DNA from: Pontitalea aquivivens
GTDB lineage: Bacteria; Pseudomonadota; Alphaproteobacteria; Rhodobacterales; Rhodobacteraceae
Reading direction: 5' to 3'
NCBI RefSeq assembly: GCF_046507575.1
Contig: NZ_JBKFEY010000005.1
Span: 62,001-126,000 of the forward strand
Length of the DNA: 64,000 nucleotides
The notes below the pieces were generated by a model. That model worked only from the letters and a program-made list of their open reading frames with translations. It did no database searches and had not been told where the DNA came from. A program made the translations under genes and the position numbers. This document shows, one piece after another, positions 1 to 9,800 of the stretch. Each line of letters starts with the position of its first letter. The stretch's first letter is position 1.

Positions 1-137
1 TTGAAAACGAAGGGCGGAAGATTTTTCGTTTCTTCGCTCAGTTCAGAGGGGCGAAAGCAGAAGCCGCGCAGGTTAAGCGTGACGTCGCCATAGGTCACCG
101 GAAAGGCGAATTCTTCTTCGATAATCTTGTTCATCAT
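1..137 (-). CDS. N-terminal fragment of an unidentified protein, possibly a hydrolase (partial)
   Basis: An open minus-strand frame starts at an ATG at 137 and leaves the window still open, giving 45 residues (MMNKIIEEEFAFPVTYGDVT...). It begins 7 nt after the stop of the amidohydrolase upstream, so the two are very likely co-transcribed. The pattern of short beta strands ending in a PPFVF segment resembles the start of alpha/beta-hydrolase proteins, where a strand leads into the oxyanion loop. Too little is present to assign a function. A second ATG directly follows the first, and the real start could be either. Confidence 0.5.
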   Translation of the reverse strand, partial: MMNKIIEEEFAFPVTYGDVTLNLRGFCFRPSELSEETKNLPPFVF

Positions 138-144
138 CTTGCTT

Positions 145-1038
145 TCATTGATGAGGGGTGAAAATCTCTGCAGATGCGCCGCGCAGCAGGGCCTTTGCAG
201 AAAGATTGGTGTTCGCCGCAGTCAGATCGGACAGCCGCGAGACGAAGTCGAAGACGGTGACGGGCGTAAAAAGATCGGCATAGGGCCGTCCGGACTGATC
301 TTTGCCGACATGTGGCGCATCGCTGGCCTGCAGGATCAGCTTGTCCGCACCAAGCGTTTCCGCGATCCTGACAACAAAAGGAGCCACGGCTTCCGGCGTC
401 GTCGAAGTACGGTAGCCCGGCCCCTTGAAGACGACGTTTCCACGCGACTTCGCTTCTAGCAACAAAGCGACATAGGTGGCATCGTCGGGGCCGCGTTCGG
501 GCTGACAGGTGCCAAGATGGTCGATCGCGATCCGCAGGCTGTGCGGGATCTGGCGCAAGACCTTCAGATTGACCTCGGGGTTCTGCGCATAGATGTGCAG
601 GTGCTGGTCAGGCCGCAGGCGACTATACATCTCGTGCCAGGCTGCCGATGCATAGGCCTGATCGCCAACCTGATCCGGCGTAGCGTCATGCAAAACGATC
701 CTGACGCCTTTTACCTGAGGATGGGCAAGGCGTTCCGCCGTCGCATAGTCTGGTTTTGCCAGAATCGTTCCAACGATCTCAATACCGCCATATCGGGCAG
801 GGTTCTTCGTCTTAAGGGCGGCAAGTTCTTTGAACGACGCGAAGACGTTCTCGGAATCCGGGAGAATGCTGAGGTGGACATTGTTGATCAGGCCGGGGGT
901 CACTCCAGTATCGATCAGGGTATCCAGATACTCAGTTAACGGATGCGGGGAAGGCAGACTGTAGGGCAGGCCACCAGCAACCCGATCCAGGTCTGCCGCC
1001 GTGAAAAAGTGCGCATGCGCATCGATTACCTGGGTCAT
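145..1038 (-). CDS. Amidohydrolase family 2 (TIM-barrel metal hydrolase)
   Basis: 297 residues, usual length for amidohydrolase-2 enzymes (lactonases, decarboxylases and related metal-dependent hydrolases). The N-terminus carries the DAHAHFF metal-binding motif (residues 6-12) at the end of the first barrel strand. Further candidate ligands are the IDHLG segment in the middle and ASDAPH near the C-terminus, where the Asp is the usual metal ligand and general base. The protein has no signal peptide, so it is cytoplasmic. It is followed after 7 nt by the fragment at the window edge and is divergent from an MFS transporter, which suggests uptake and ring-opening or hydrolysis of a small organic acid or lactone. 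The substrate cannot be read from the sequence. Confidence 0.8.
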   Translation of the reverse strand: MTQVIDAHAHFFTAADLDRVAGGLPYSLPSPHPLTEYLDTLIDTGVTPGLINNVHLSILPDSENVFASFKELAALKTKNPARYGGIEIVGTILAKPDYATAERLAHPQVKGVRIVLHDATPDQVGDQAYASAAWHEMYSRLRPDQHLHIYAQNPEVNLKVLRQIPHSLRIAIDHLGTCQPERGPDDATYVALLLEAKSRGNVVFKGPGYRTSTTPEAVAPFVVRIAETLGADKLILQASDAPHVGKDQSGRPYADLFTPVTVFDFVSRLSDLTAANTNLSAKALLRGASAEIFTPHQ

Positions 1039-1258
1039 TCAGAGCACCATCCAAAAGCTGGCGATTTCATCCGAAACTATTGGTATTGTGGGACGCTGCG
1101 TCCAAACAGTTCGCCATTTACTATCATCAAATCGCCATATGCTGCCTGAGGGCCGAGTTTCGCTGGACCTTGGGATATTGCGTCGCCAGATTACCCAACC
1201 TGAAACGCTACGAATCCGGCGATGGCGGAACCCACGCGCTCAAGAGTTCGGAATAGCC
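1039..1258. promoter_or_regulatory. Divergent promoter region with 13-bp palindrome
   Basis: This 220-bp gap separates the amidohydrolase start from the MFS start on opposite strands, so both promoters must lie here. A perfect palindrome, GGACGC-T-GCGTCC, stands at 1091-1103 and is a plausible operator. No regulator gene is adjacent within the window. I found no convincing -35/-10 pair. Confidence 0.4.
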
Positions 1259-2479
1259 ATGACTTTGCTGATTTCTTTCGCAGCCCTGTTTCTTTCGGCG
1301 CTGCTTCTGCAACTCGGTCTGGGGGGCACTGCACCACTCGATGCGATCTCGGGTGCGGCTCTGGGTTTTACCGAGGGAGAGATCGGCCTTTTGGGCTCGG
1401 CGCATTTCCTGGGTTTCTTCATCGGTTGCTGGTGGGCACCACGGCTGATGGGAGAGGTCGGCCATTCTCGCGCATTCGCGGCCTTCACCGCGTCCGGGAC
1501 GATCGGCATCATGGCCCACATGATGCTTCTGGACCCGATCGCCTGGATACTCATGCGCATTGCGGTGGGTATGGCGCTGGCGGGTTGCTTCACGATCATC
1601 GAGGCATGGCTGCAGTCCAAGGTCACCAATGAGACCCGGGGCAGGGCGATGGGGGTCTATCGCGTTGTCGACATCTTCGGCAGCCTGGGTGCCCAGCTTT
1701 TGATCGGTGTGCTGGAGCCTGCCAGCTACGTCTCGTACAATGTGCTGGCGCTGATCTGCTGCGCGACTCTGTTTCCGCTTGTCCTCTCGCGCGCCGAGGC
1801 ACCGGAAGCTGGCGTTGCGCCCCGCCTCAGACCCGGCTTGGCATGGAGGCGATCACCCCTTGCCGCAGCGGGGGTAATCGTGTCCGGGATCAGCGGGGCG
1901 GCGTTCCGCATGGTCGGGCCCCTCTACGGTGTCGCGGTCGGCCTCAGGCCTGAGCACATTGCGTTTTTCCTGGCCGCCTATGTTCTGGGTGGCGCATTGG
2001 CCCAGATACCTGTCGGCTGGCTCGCGGATAAGTTTGACCGCCGCGTGGTGCTCATCTGGCTTTCAGCTGCCTCGGCGGCAGCCTGCGTCGTTACCGTCTC
2101 GACACAAGGGTTAGGCGTCATGGCGATATTTTTGTCGGCCGGTCTCTTTGGCTTTACGACCTTCCCGATATACTCGGTCGCGGCCGCACATGCGCATGAT
2201 TTTGCCGCAACGGATGAACGTGTCGAACTCTCGGCTTCACTGTTGTTCCTTTATGCGGTGGGGGCCATGGCAAGTCCCTTGATTGCTTCCTTGCTCATGG
2301 CCAGATTCGGACAAGCGGGGATGTTCAGTTTTCTGGGGGTCTCGCATATCGTTCTTGTCATATTCGGTATCGTGCGGATGCGCGTCCGCCCGGCCCCACC
2401 GCATCGCAGCGGTTATGTTTACGTCCCGCGAACATCCTTCGTCGTTGGCAGGTTGCTGCGACGAAATCGAGATGAGTAA
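1259..2479 (+). CDS. MFS transporter (12-TM, YcaD-like)
   Basis: 406 residues from the ATG at 1259. The open frame extends upstream to 1001, but that part is polar and unlike the family, while the 1259 start opens directly into the first membrane helix (MTLLISFAALFLSALLLQ). About twelve hydrophobic segments are visible. A loop between helices 8 and 9 carries GWLADKFDRR, the usual MFS motif A, and the loop between helices 4 and 6 carries RGRAMGVYR. The family exports or imports small molecules by proton coupling. The divergent amidohydrolase suggests the substrate may be what that enzyme hydrolyses, which is inference. Confidence 0.85.
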   Translation: MTLLISFAALFLSALLLQLGLGGTAPLDAISGAALGFTEGEIGLLGSAHFLGFFIGCWWAPRLMGEVGHSRAFAAFTASGTIGIMAHMMLLDPIAWILMRIAVGMALAGCFTIIEAWLQSKVTNETRGRAMGVYRVVDIFGSLGAQLLIGVLEPASYVSYNVLALICCATLFPLVLSRAEAPEAGVAPRLRPGLAWRRSPLAAAGVIVSGISGAAFRMVGPLYGVAVGLRPEHIAFFLAAYVLGGALAQIPVGWLADKFDRRVVLIWLSAASAAACVVTVSTQGLGVMAIFLSAGLFGFTTFPIYSVAAAHAHDFAATDERVELSASLLFLYAVGAMASPLIASLLMARFGQAGMFSFLGVSHIVLVIFGIVRMRVRPAPPHRSGYVYVPRTSFVVGRLLRRNRDE

Positions 2480-2553
2480 GCGCCAAGGCCTTGTCATGGG
2501 AACTCGGCCTGGGGCGGACAGGGTGGTTTCGTCGCCAGGATCATGTAGGGCCC

Positions 2554-2582
2554 TTGTTTTACACACTTCAGGTGTGTATGTT
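2554..2582 (+). promoter_or_regulatory. ccdAB promoter with overlapping operator palindrome
   Basis: A 7-bp inverted repeat TACACAC-TTCAG-GTGTGTA (2560-2578) lies between a weak -35 (TTGTTT, 2554-2559) and a -10-like TATGTT (2577-2582) spaced 17 bp apart. In ccd modules the CcdA-CcdB complex binds the promoter and represses it, so this is the expected place for the operator. Confidence 0.5.
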
Positions 2583-2604
2583 TAGTATGGTCATGGAGGG
2601 CATT

Positions 2605-2850
2605 ATGCCGCAAACAACTCCTGAGAAGCAGCGTACGAACATTACCCTGACGGCGGCCAATCTGGCCGCTGCGCGTGAGTTGGGTCTTAATGTTTCGGCC
2701 ATCAGTGACGCCGCAGTCGCCGAGGCTGTCCGTAGGGCGAAGGCGAAAGCATGGGCCAGGGAAAACGCCGGCGCGATCGCTGAGCGCCGTGCCTGGATTG
2801 AGGCGCATGGCACGCCGTTGGCGGATCTTCAGGTGTTGAAGATCGGCTGA
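2605..2850 (+). CDS. ccdA: Type II antitoxin, CcdA family
   Basis: 81 residues (MPQTTPEKQRTNITLTAANL...). The N-terminal half has the ribbon-helix-helix pattern used to bind the operator (a strand TNITLT, then two helices), and the C-terminal half is the acidic/aromatic tail ending RAWIEAHGTPLADLQVLKIG that wraps the toxin. The start at 2605 is favoured by a GGAGGG ribosome site 5-6 nt before it. ATGs at 2579 and 2590 would only add an unlike extension. The stop overlaps the toxin start by one base (TGATG), the typical translational coupling of antitoxin and toxin. Confidence 0.85.
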   Translation: MPQTTPEKQRTNITLTAANLAAARELGLNVSAISDAAVAEAVRRAKAKAWARENAGAIAERRAWIEAHGTPLADLQVLKIG

Positions 2851-3146
2851 TGGCGCAGTTCCATGTTTATCGGGTTCCTGGCGATCGTCTTGTGCTCGAC
2901 CTCCAGACAGATTTGATCGAAATCGGTACACGCGTGGTAGCACCGCTCTTACCAGCAGATTCTGGTCCGAAGGCCATCGGACGCCTTGAGCCGACCTTCA
3001 AGATCGAAGGTTCAACTTATGTGCTGCACACCGCAGAGATGGCAGCCATCCCGTCGGCACTGCTCAAGGAAGGGCCTGTCGCGGATCTTTCCGCCTCGGA
3101 TTATGAAATCCGTGGCGCTCTCGATATGGTTTTCTCCGGCTTCTGA
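2850..3146 (+). CDS. ccdB: Type II toxin, CcdB family (gyrase poison)
   Basis: 98 residues, close to the 101 of the F-plasmid toxin. The N-terminal strand MAQFHVYRVPGDRLVLDLQ, the VVAPLLP segment and the ADLSASDYEIRGALDMVF end match the CcdB fold. CcdB poisons DNA gyrase by binding GyrA. In F CcdB the last three residues, Trp-Gly-Ile, are required for killing. Here the protein ends Ser-Gly-Phe, as chromosomal-type CcdB proteins often do, so activity against gyrase is not assured. It is coupled to ccdA by a one-base overlap and followed by mobile-element debris. Confidence 0.85.
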   Translation: MAQFHVYRVPGDRLVLDLQTDLIEIGTRVVAPLLPADSGPKAIGRLEPTFKIEGSTYVLHTAEMAAIPSALLKEGPVADLSASDYEIRGALDMVFSGF

Positions 3147-3234
3147 TCATTCCATGTAGCGGGGCGCACCCATCTTCCAGCCACGCCGCCGGGGGGGGGA
3201 ATGATATGCCCGGCCTCGGGCGCCGATGGCTTAT

Positions 3235-3401
3235 CGAACTCAGATGTACTGTCATTCGATTTGGTGCGCAGAAGCGAAGGTTAAGATTGCGTCACTAATC
3301 GGTTCGGCACCGTTGTCGCTGACGATCATTCCGGGTTTGCCGCGCCGCTCGATCAGGGCCATCAGTTCCCGTGCGACGCGCCGCCCGGATAAACGATCAG
3401 C
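3235..3401 (-). pseudogene. IS3-family transposase (OrfB) remnant
   Basis: Reading the minus strand from about 3401, one frame gives ADRLSGRRVARELMALIERR, then GKPGMIVSDNGAE and PISDAILTFASAHQIE, followed by stops. This is the DDE integrase-core segment of IS3-type OrfB: SDNG holds the second catalytic Asp, and the usual text runs on to EWHYIAPGKP. Here a stop stands where the conserved Trp should be (E-stop-Q-Y-I) and the catalytic Glu region is missing. Nothing transposase-like continues upstream. It is a short dead fragment of an insertion sequence. No terminal inverted repeats were found. Confidence 0.6.
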
Positions 3402-3456
3402 CGGGATGGCCGATCAACCCATAGATCTCGAAAGTCCGATAATCTACATTATGTTA

Positions 3457-3784
3457 TTAAAATACGCACCGCCCGAGTTTAAGGAATGATCGCCCGCCAT
3501 CCGCCGCAAGTGTTGCACCGGGGATGAAAGAAGATCCGAAGCTCGTCAGGAAAAGTGGCGCATAGGCAATTTCCAAAGGATTGGCCAGTCGTCCGAGGGC
3601 ATAATTGCCTTGGTCCCGCGGAGCCCTGCGGCCATTTCTGTATCAACCAACCCCGGGCACACACAGTTCGCGCGAATACGGGGTACGAGTTCTGCCGCCA
3701 GGCGCGCGTCAGATTGACCACGCCTCCCTTGGACGCGGCATAGACTGACCGAATTTCCATAGCATTCTGCCACCTGCGGCATCA
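3457..3784 (-). pseudogene. Frameshifted short-chain dehydrogenase (SDR) remnant
   Basis: The minus strand carries the C-terminal half of an SDR spread over several frames. The first piece is MPQVAECYGNSVSL. In another frame follows SVYAASKGGVVNLT, which holds the YxxxK catalytic motif. The frame shifts to LAAELVPRIRANCVCPGLVD, the conserved NxxxPG region, and shifts again near 3600 to LGRLANPLEIAYAPLFLTS, then SFIPGATLAADGGR, the classic SDR C-terminus. The Rossmann N-terminal half (TGxxxGxG) is missing. At least two frameshifts plus the truncation make a working enzyme impossible. Confidence 0.75.
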
Positions 3785-3832
3785 GACCCCGGGATGCGGC
3801 AAGTCAGGCCTTCGCAGGGGTTATGCCCGGGA

Positions 3833-3852
3833 CAAAAGGCCGGGGGCCGGCC
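3833..3852 (-). terminator. Rho-independent terminator of the giant exoprotein gene
   Basis: Read on the minus strand, 19 nt after the TAA of the exoprotein gene, GGCCGG-CCC-CCGGCC is followed at once by TTTTGT. The short GC stem with a U run is a canonical intrinsic terminator. Confidence 0.7.
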
Positions 3853-3870
3853 CGAAGGCCAGCCCATGGC

Positions 3871-6800
3871 TTACAAGGCCGCCAGCACCAACGGGAATTT
3901 CAGCACCGGGTTTTCCCCGCCCTGCATACCCGATCCGAACTCTTTCGAGAACAGCGGCGTGACCACGCCCGGGTCACCGATGTTGCGCAGGAACGGGTTG
4001 ACCATGATCTGCGTTTCCGATCCCACGCCAAAGACAAACCCCTGTCCGCCGTTCAGGCTGACCCCGCCCAGACGCCGGTTCAGCGGGAAGACATGCCGGG
4101 TCGTCAGCGTGATCTCATCCGCCAGATCAAAGCCGATCTTGCCAGTGACAGGCCGCGTCGCGCCCGGCTCGAACCGCCAGGCCAGAACCTGGCCATCCGC
4201 GGTCACGTCAAGCTGGCGATAGGCCACCGTCGCCAGCAGGTCGAAGGTGCGCTGACGGAACCAGACATCGCCATTGATCACGATGTCTTCGCCCAGGATA
4301 CGCGGCCCGGCATGGGTCACCTGCCCCTCGGCAATCCGGGCAAACGCGATGGTCAGCAGACCATCGGCGGTGCTTTGGGTCTCGTCCTCGGGGCGCAGCT
4401 TGGCCAGGAAACGGCCCGCCAGCAGCGGACGCACATCCTGGAAAGGATCGGTCAGGTCGATCCGCGGCCCGTCACCGATCACATGCACATCGGTCAGCGC
4501 AAAGCCTTCCATCGTGTTGTCGGCCAACATCAGGCGCAGCCCGTCTTCGGGGGTGACGTCGTAAAGGTTGGCGTCCAGCGTGTCGGCGTAAAGCGCGGCC
4601 AGCCCCTTGACGTTGCCAAGCCCCAGCCGCAGCGCCGACCCCGCGCCGCGCGCGCGCAGCACCAGACGCTCGGGCGAGGCGACCTCATAGCTGCCATAGC
4701 GCGTGGGCACATCATCGACCAGGCGCAGACCAACTTCATCGGCGATGTCGATCGCGCTGCGCCCGACCAGATTGACGTCCAGCATGCCGACCGCATCCAG
4801 TGCCAGCGTGCCCGCCGCGCCCAGGACACCAGCGGTGATCCCACCCGCCTCGGCCCGGATCGTGGCATCCCCGGTCATCGAGAAGCCCGCCGCCAGCCGC
4901 AGATCGCCTGCGCGTTCGGCATAATCCAGCGTGTCACGCGCCAGGAGCCAGACCTCGGCGCCCGGGGCGGTGTCCGCCCGCATCGCGGTGCCCGCTGCCT
5001 CGGCGCCCAGGCGCCCACCAAAGGCGAACAGCTTGATCAGCGATCCGGTCACATCCGGGGTATCGCCCAGCAACGCCCCGCCTGACCCGATGACGACCGT
5101 GCCGCCCCCTGCCCCGCCGGCCACCGCGCGGCGCAGGATCGTATCACCGCCGGTATACAGATCGACGTTCCCGGCATTCGCCACCACCTGTTCAACGATG
5201 ATCGCATCTTCCTCGCGCAGGTGGCTGTCGCCGGTTTCGACCACGCTGTCGATGCGCGCGACCTGCACTCGCAGGCCCGTCGGCCCGGTATTGAGCACCG
5301 AGCCAAAACGAAGCACCGCCAGCGCGCCATCGGCATTGGCCTGGATCAACGGCACCGTTTGCGCGCCCACGGCCAGTTGGCCACCCACGGTCACCCGCAG
5401 GGCACCATCAGTGGCGTTCAGCGTACGGATCAGGTTGTCATCGCCGATCGTGGCGTTGCCGTCGACCGAAACGCCAACCGTGCCCATATCGCTGCGGACC
5501 GCCACGTCGTTGCCCGTCAGCAGATCGGCACCAACCGCAACGCCGACGTTACCATCCGACGATGCAATCACGTTGCGCGCGCCAAGACTGGTCTGACCGG
5601 ATGCCGTCAGCAGCACGTTACCCCCCGTCGACCGGATCGAGACATCCGCAGCCGTCAGGAAAGTGCCATCGACGCCCAGATCGACATCGCCCGAATCCGA
5701 ACGGATGTCGGCATCGGCGGTCAGATCCTCGGTCCGCATCCGCAGGTCGCCAGCCTGCGTGGTGATCCCCGCGCCGGCCTTCAGCAAGGTCGCGCCGTTC
5801 CGCGCGATCAGGTCCAATGCACCAGTGCCGTTCAGCGTGACAAAGTCGATCGTCACGTCGCGGTCGCGCAATAGAAGCGTGGCATCGCCATCCTGCAGTG
5901 TCTCGGCCTGGAAGGCCGCCACGGTCAGGTCCAGCCGGCTGGTGCCACCCATGTGCCGACCGGCGGTCAGCTCGGCCCGTTCGGCAATGATCCGGCCATC
6001 GGTCAGGTCACGCCCGGCGGAAAGCTGCGTCAACCCGACCGATTGCGCCAGCCCGACCGACAGATCCTGCGCTGCGACGACATTGGTTCTGGACCCCGCG
6101 TTGGCGTTCATCAGCGCATTTTCCAGCCGCAGCGTACCAAGGTCGCTGAGGAAGAGCGAGGTGTCGCGCACCGTTCCCAGCAGATCTGCCGCACGATAAT
6201 CCAGCACCGCCAGATCGGTGACGATCGGCTTGGTCACCGTCCCGAAGGTTCCGTTCGAGATCACCTGCAAAGTGCCGCCTGCGACATCGATCCCGTCCGA
6301 GGCGCTGGTGTCGATGCCCTCGGGCAGGTCCAGCACCAGTATCGCATCGGCACCAAAGACCACCGTATCTTGCGACACAAGCCGCATCAGGCTGCCCGGT
6401 GCCAGCACGATCCGGCCACCGCCCGCGATCCGCGCGCGCTCCAGCGGCAGGTCCGAATAGGCCTTGAGGTGCACATCGCCCATTCGCGTGATCACCGTCG
6501 CGGTCGCCCCGGTCGTATCATCCATGCGGATGCCCAGAAGCGCGTCAACCGTGCCGATCGAGGCCCCATCCAACAGCAGCGCCCCGCCCGAGATGATGCG
6601 CGGCACATCCGCGCCCACCAGATCGGTGATCGCCCCCGCCGCCACCAGCGAAACCGCCCCGCCCGAAAAAATCTCGCGCAGCGGCAGGCCGGACACCGGC
6701 GCGTGGACGTAAAGCCCCTTGCCCGCCCGCGCCGTCAACGATCCGCCATCCAGAACGTTGACGGTCAGCGGCTTGTCGGCCGCCCCGATCGCGCCCGCAT

Positions 6801-9800
6801 TGCCCGCTTCCAGAATGATCACCCCGCCCTGCACGGCCTGGCTGCCCGTATCGGCATTGTCGACCATGTTGCCATCGATCCGCAGATCCACCCGGCCGGT
6901 GCTTTCCACCCGCGAAATCGTCGCGGGGGTCAAAGCCGACAGGAAGATTTCCTGCGTTCCGGCGATTGCGCGCAGCGAACCGAAGGCATTGCCCGCCCCA
7001 TCGACCGCGTCGAAGGCAAAGTTCAGATCCTCGTTCTGGCGGATGCGGATCTGGCCGGTCACCTCATCGATGACGATGTCCTGACGCTCGGCGCCGAACA
7101 GCACCTCAAGGTCGGCATCGGTCAGCGCGCCGGTGCGCCGCTCGATCACATAGGGGTCAAGCAGTTCGCCGATGGAATCCCGCGCGATCAGGGTGATGTT
7201 GCCTGCCGCGCGGACGTTCGGATCCTCGACCCGGATCTGGGTATCGCCGGTTTCGCGCACCCGCACCAGGCCCGCGCGCAGCGACCGCTGCAGAGACTCT
7301 TCTGACCAGGCGATGGTGTCGGCATAGACCGCATCCAGATCCGCAGGCGCCAGCGTGATGCGGCGGTTCGGATCATAGGCTGTTTCGGCGGCGTTCCAGC
7401 CATCGAACAGCGCCTGACGCTCGGCGACATAGGCGTTGATCCGCGCGTCATCCCAACCCGGGATCACGGTGCCGTTTTCCAGCGTCACATCGCGGCGCAG
7501 ACCAGCCTCAAGCGTGGGGTCAAGGGTGAAGGTCGCGCTGCTGCCCGCCCCGCGCCGTGCCCAATAGTCGTGGTAAAGCTGGGTGCGGTCGTCTTCGATG
7601 TTCGCGATCAGATCCGCGGTGCGGCGCGCGATGGCCTCTTCACCGTAAAGCCCCAGTTCGTCAGCCCACAGCTTGCGCAGTTCCTCCAGCGTGCGGATGT
7701 CGCGCGTTTCGACATTGTTGCGGTCCAGAATCGAGCCGTCGCGCGCGATCAGCGTCACATCACCGGCCGAAGAGACCACCTCGCGCAGGCCCAGATCGCC
7801 GGTCATTTCTTCGACGAACAGGCTGTTGCGTGCCCGCGCGGTCAGCGTACCGCCGTCGGTGTCGATGCGGAAAGGTTGCGCGCCCGAGGTTCCAAGCCCC
7901 CCGTCCTCGGCGGTCAGCACAACGTCGGAACCCTTCACGATGGCCCCGTCGCCCACCTGGACGATGCTGCCTTGCGCGGTCAACCGCACCGTGCCGACCT
8001 GCGCAGTGGCCGCGCCCGCAGGCCGGCGCAGCGTTTCTGCACGCACAATGTTCATGTTGCCGCGCTGTTCGCGCACATCGATCAGATCGCCCGCGACCAG
8101 GCTCAGTGTGCCGGTGGCGGTCTGGTTCAGGCGGAATTCGCCGTCCACGCCACGGATCGACCCGTTCACCGCGCTCAGCACCGTGTCGGCGGTGCTCAGG
8201 ATCACATCCTTGGATCCCGTCAGGATTGACCCTTGCAACGAGGTCACATTGGTCGAGCCCAGTTCGTTCAGGATCGCAGTCGAGAAGATCACGTTGCCCG
8301 TGGTGTTGATGTTCAGTTCGGCCGTGTCAGCCCCGTTGAAATAGATCGAGATCGGATAATCCGCCTTCAGCCGGTGTTCATAGCGCTGCACCGTGACAAG
8401 CGTCTCGGTCCATTCGTAATGCCGCCAGCCCGAACCCAGCTTCCACCAGCGCACCGAGTCATGCGTTTTCACCTCGGGCGACTTGGTGAAGGATTCGACA
8501 TAGTAATTGCCGCGCATCGCATAGGGATAGTCGCCATAGCCCGCCAGCGAGGCGCCGATATAGGGCGCAGAACCCAGCGACTCGGTCTCATCGGTGGTCA
8601 TGACGCGGGTGTTGACGACCTTCTTGCGCTTGGACCCGGTAATGCCGATCACGATCAGCTCTTCGCGCTTCATGTCCCATTCGCGCGTGGTGCGTTCGGC
8701 GGTGACATAGATCAGGTCACGGTTCTGCGTCGGATCATAGCTGGCCGAGCGCCCGCCATTGGCGGTGGTGCGCGACACCAGATCACCCGGCTTGTAAAGC
8801 GTCACCGTGATGTCCGTGCCGTCGGGGTTTTCACCGACCTTGTTGGTATAGGCCACCGTGCCGATCGGGCCCGCGTTGTTATAGACCTCCAGCGCGCCGC
8901 CGTTACGGACATAATCGGTGATCAGGAAATTGCCGCCCGCCACCGTCTTCGAGGTGTCGGTGATCCGAACCAGCCCGGCCAGGCCGCGCGTACCGTCCTG
9001 CTCTCCGCCCAGGTCGATGCGGCGCACCACCAGATCGGTCGTTGCGGCACTGTTGATATTGACCCGGCCGAACCCGTCCAGCGCCTCGATGCGGCCATTG
9101 CCGGTCGAGATGATGTTGCCGGTGATCATCACCGTGCCGCCGCGCACATACATGTCGTCCAGCTCAAGCTGGTCGGTGTCGTAGTTGTAATAGACCTTGA
9201 CGTTGGTGTTGGCGGTAATGTTGGCCGATTTCGCCACCCGCTCGTTTTCCGGGAAGGCCGTGTCATGGATCAGCACCCGGCCCGAGCGGCCGTTTTCCAG
9301 CCGCAGCGCGTTCAGCTCCGCCTCAATTCCGGCCAGGATCGTCACATCGAAGGTGCCGGTGCCCGCCTGGATCAGACCGTTGATGTTCAGCACATCCGCG
9401 GTGATATAGACGTTGCGCCCCGCACGCAGCCCGCCCTCGGTCGGCAGCAGCACGAAATCGTCGGGGATGTTGACCGGCCCGGTGAAGGGCGCGCCAGGGC
9501 CGCTGACGGGCGTCACCACGAACGGGTTGAAGCGCAGCAGATCCTGCCGGGCGGCAAAGTATTCGGCATATTGCCCCTCGGGAGAGGCGCCGATGTTGCG
9601 CACACCCGGCTGATAGCCCACGATCACGTCGGCCTTGGCATTCACCCGGATCGTCCGGGCCGAAATGTCGGCGCGGATGTCCACCGAACCCGCGTTCGAA
9701 TTCACGAAGGCCTCGCCGCGCAGATTCAGCAGATCGCCGCCCACGATGATCGTGCCATCGCCGCGCGCCCCGGTGTCGGGGGTGAAGGTTACCACCTCGA

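Noticed and set aside
2480..2604. Hairpin after the MFS gene
   Set aside because: Only short imperfect pairings and no U tract; not enough for a terminator call.
3226..3489. 87-codon plus-strand frame in the debris region
   Set aside because: No ribosome site and no likeness to known proteins. It is the antisense of the IS3 transposase remnant.
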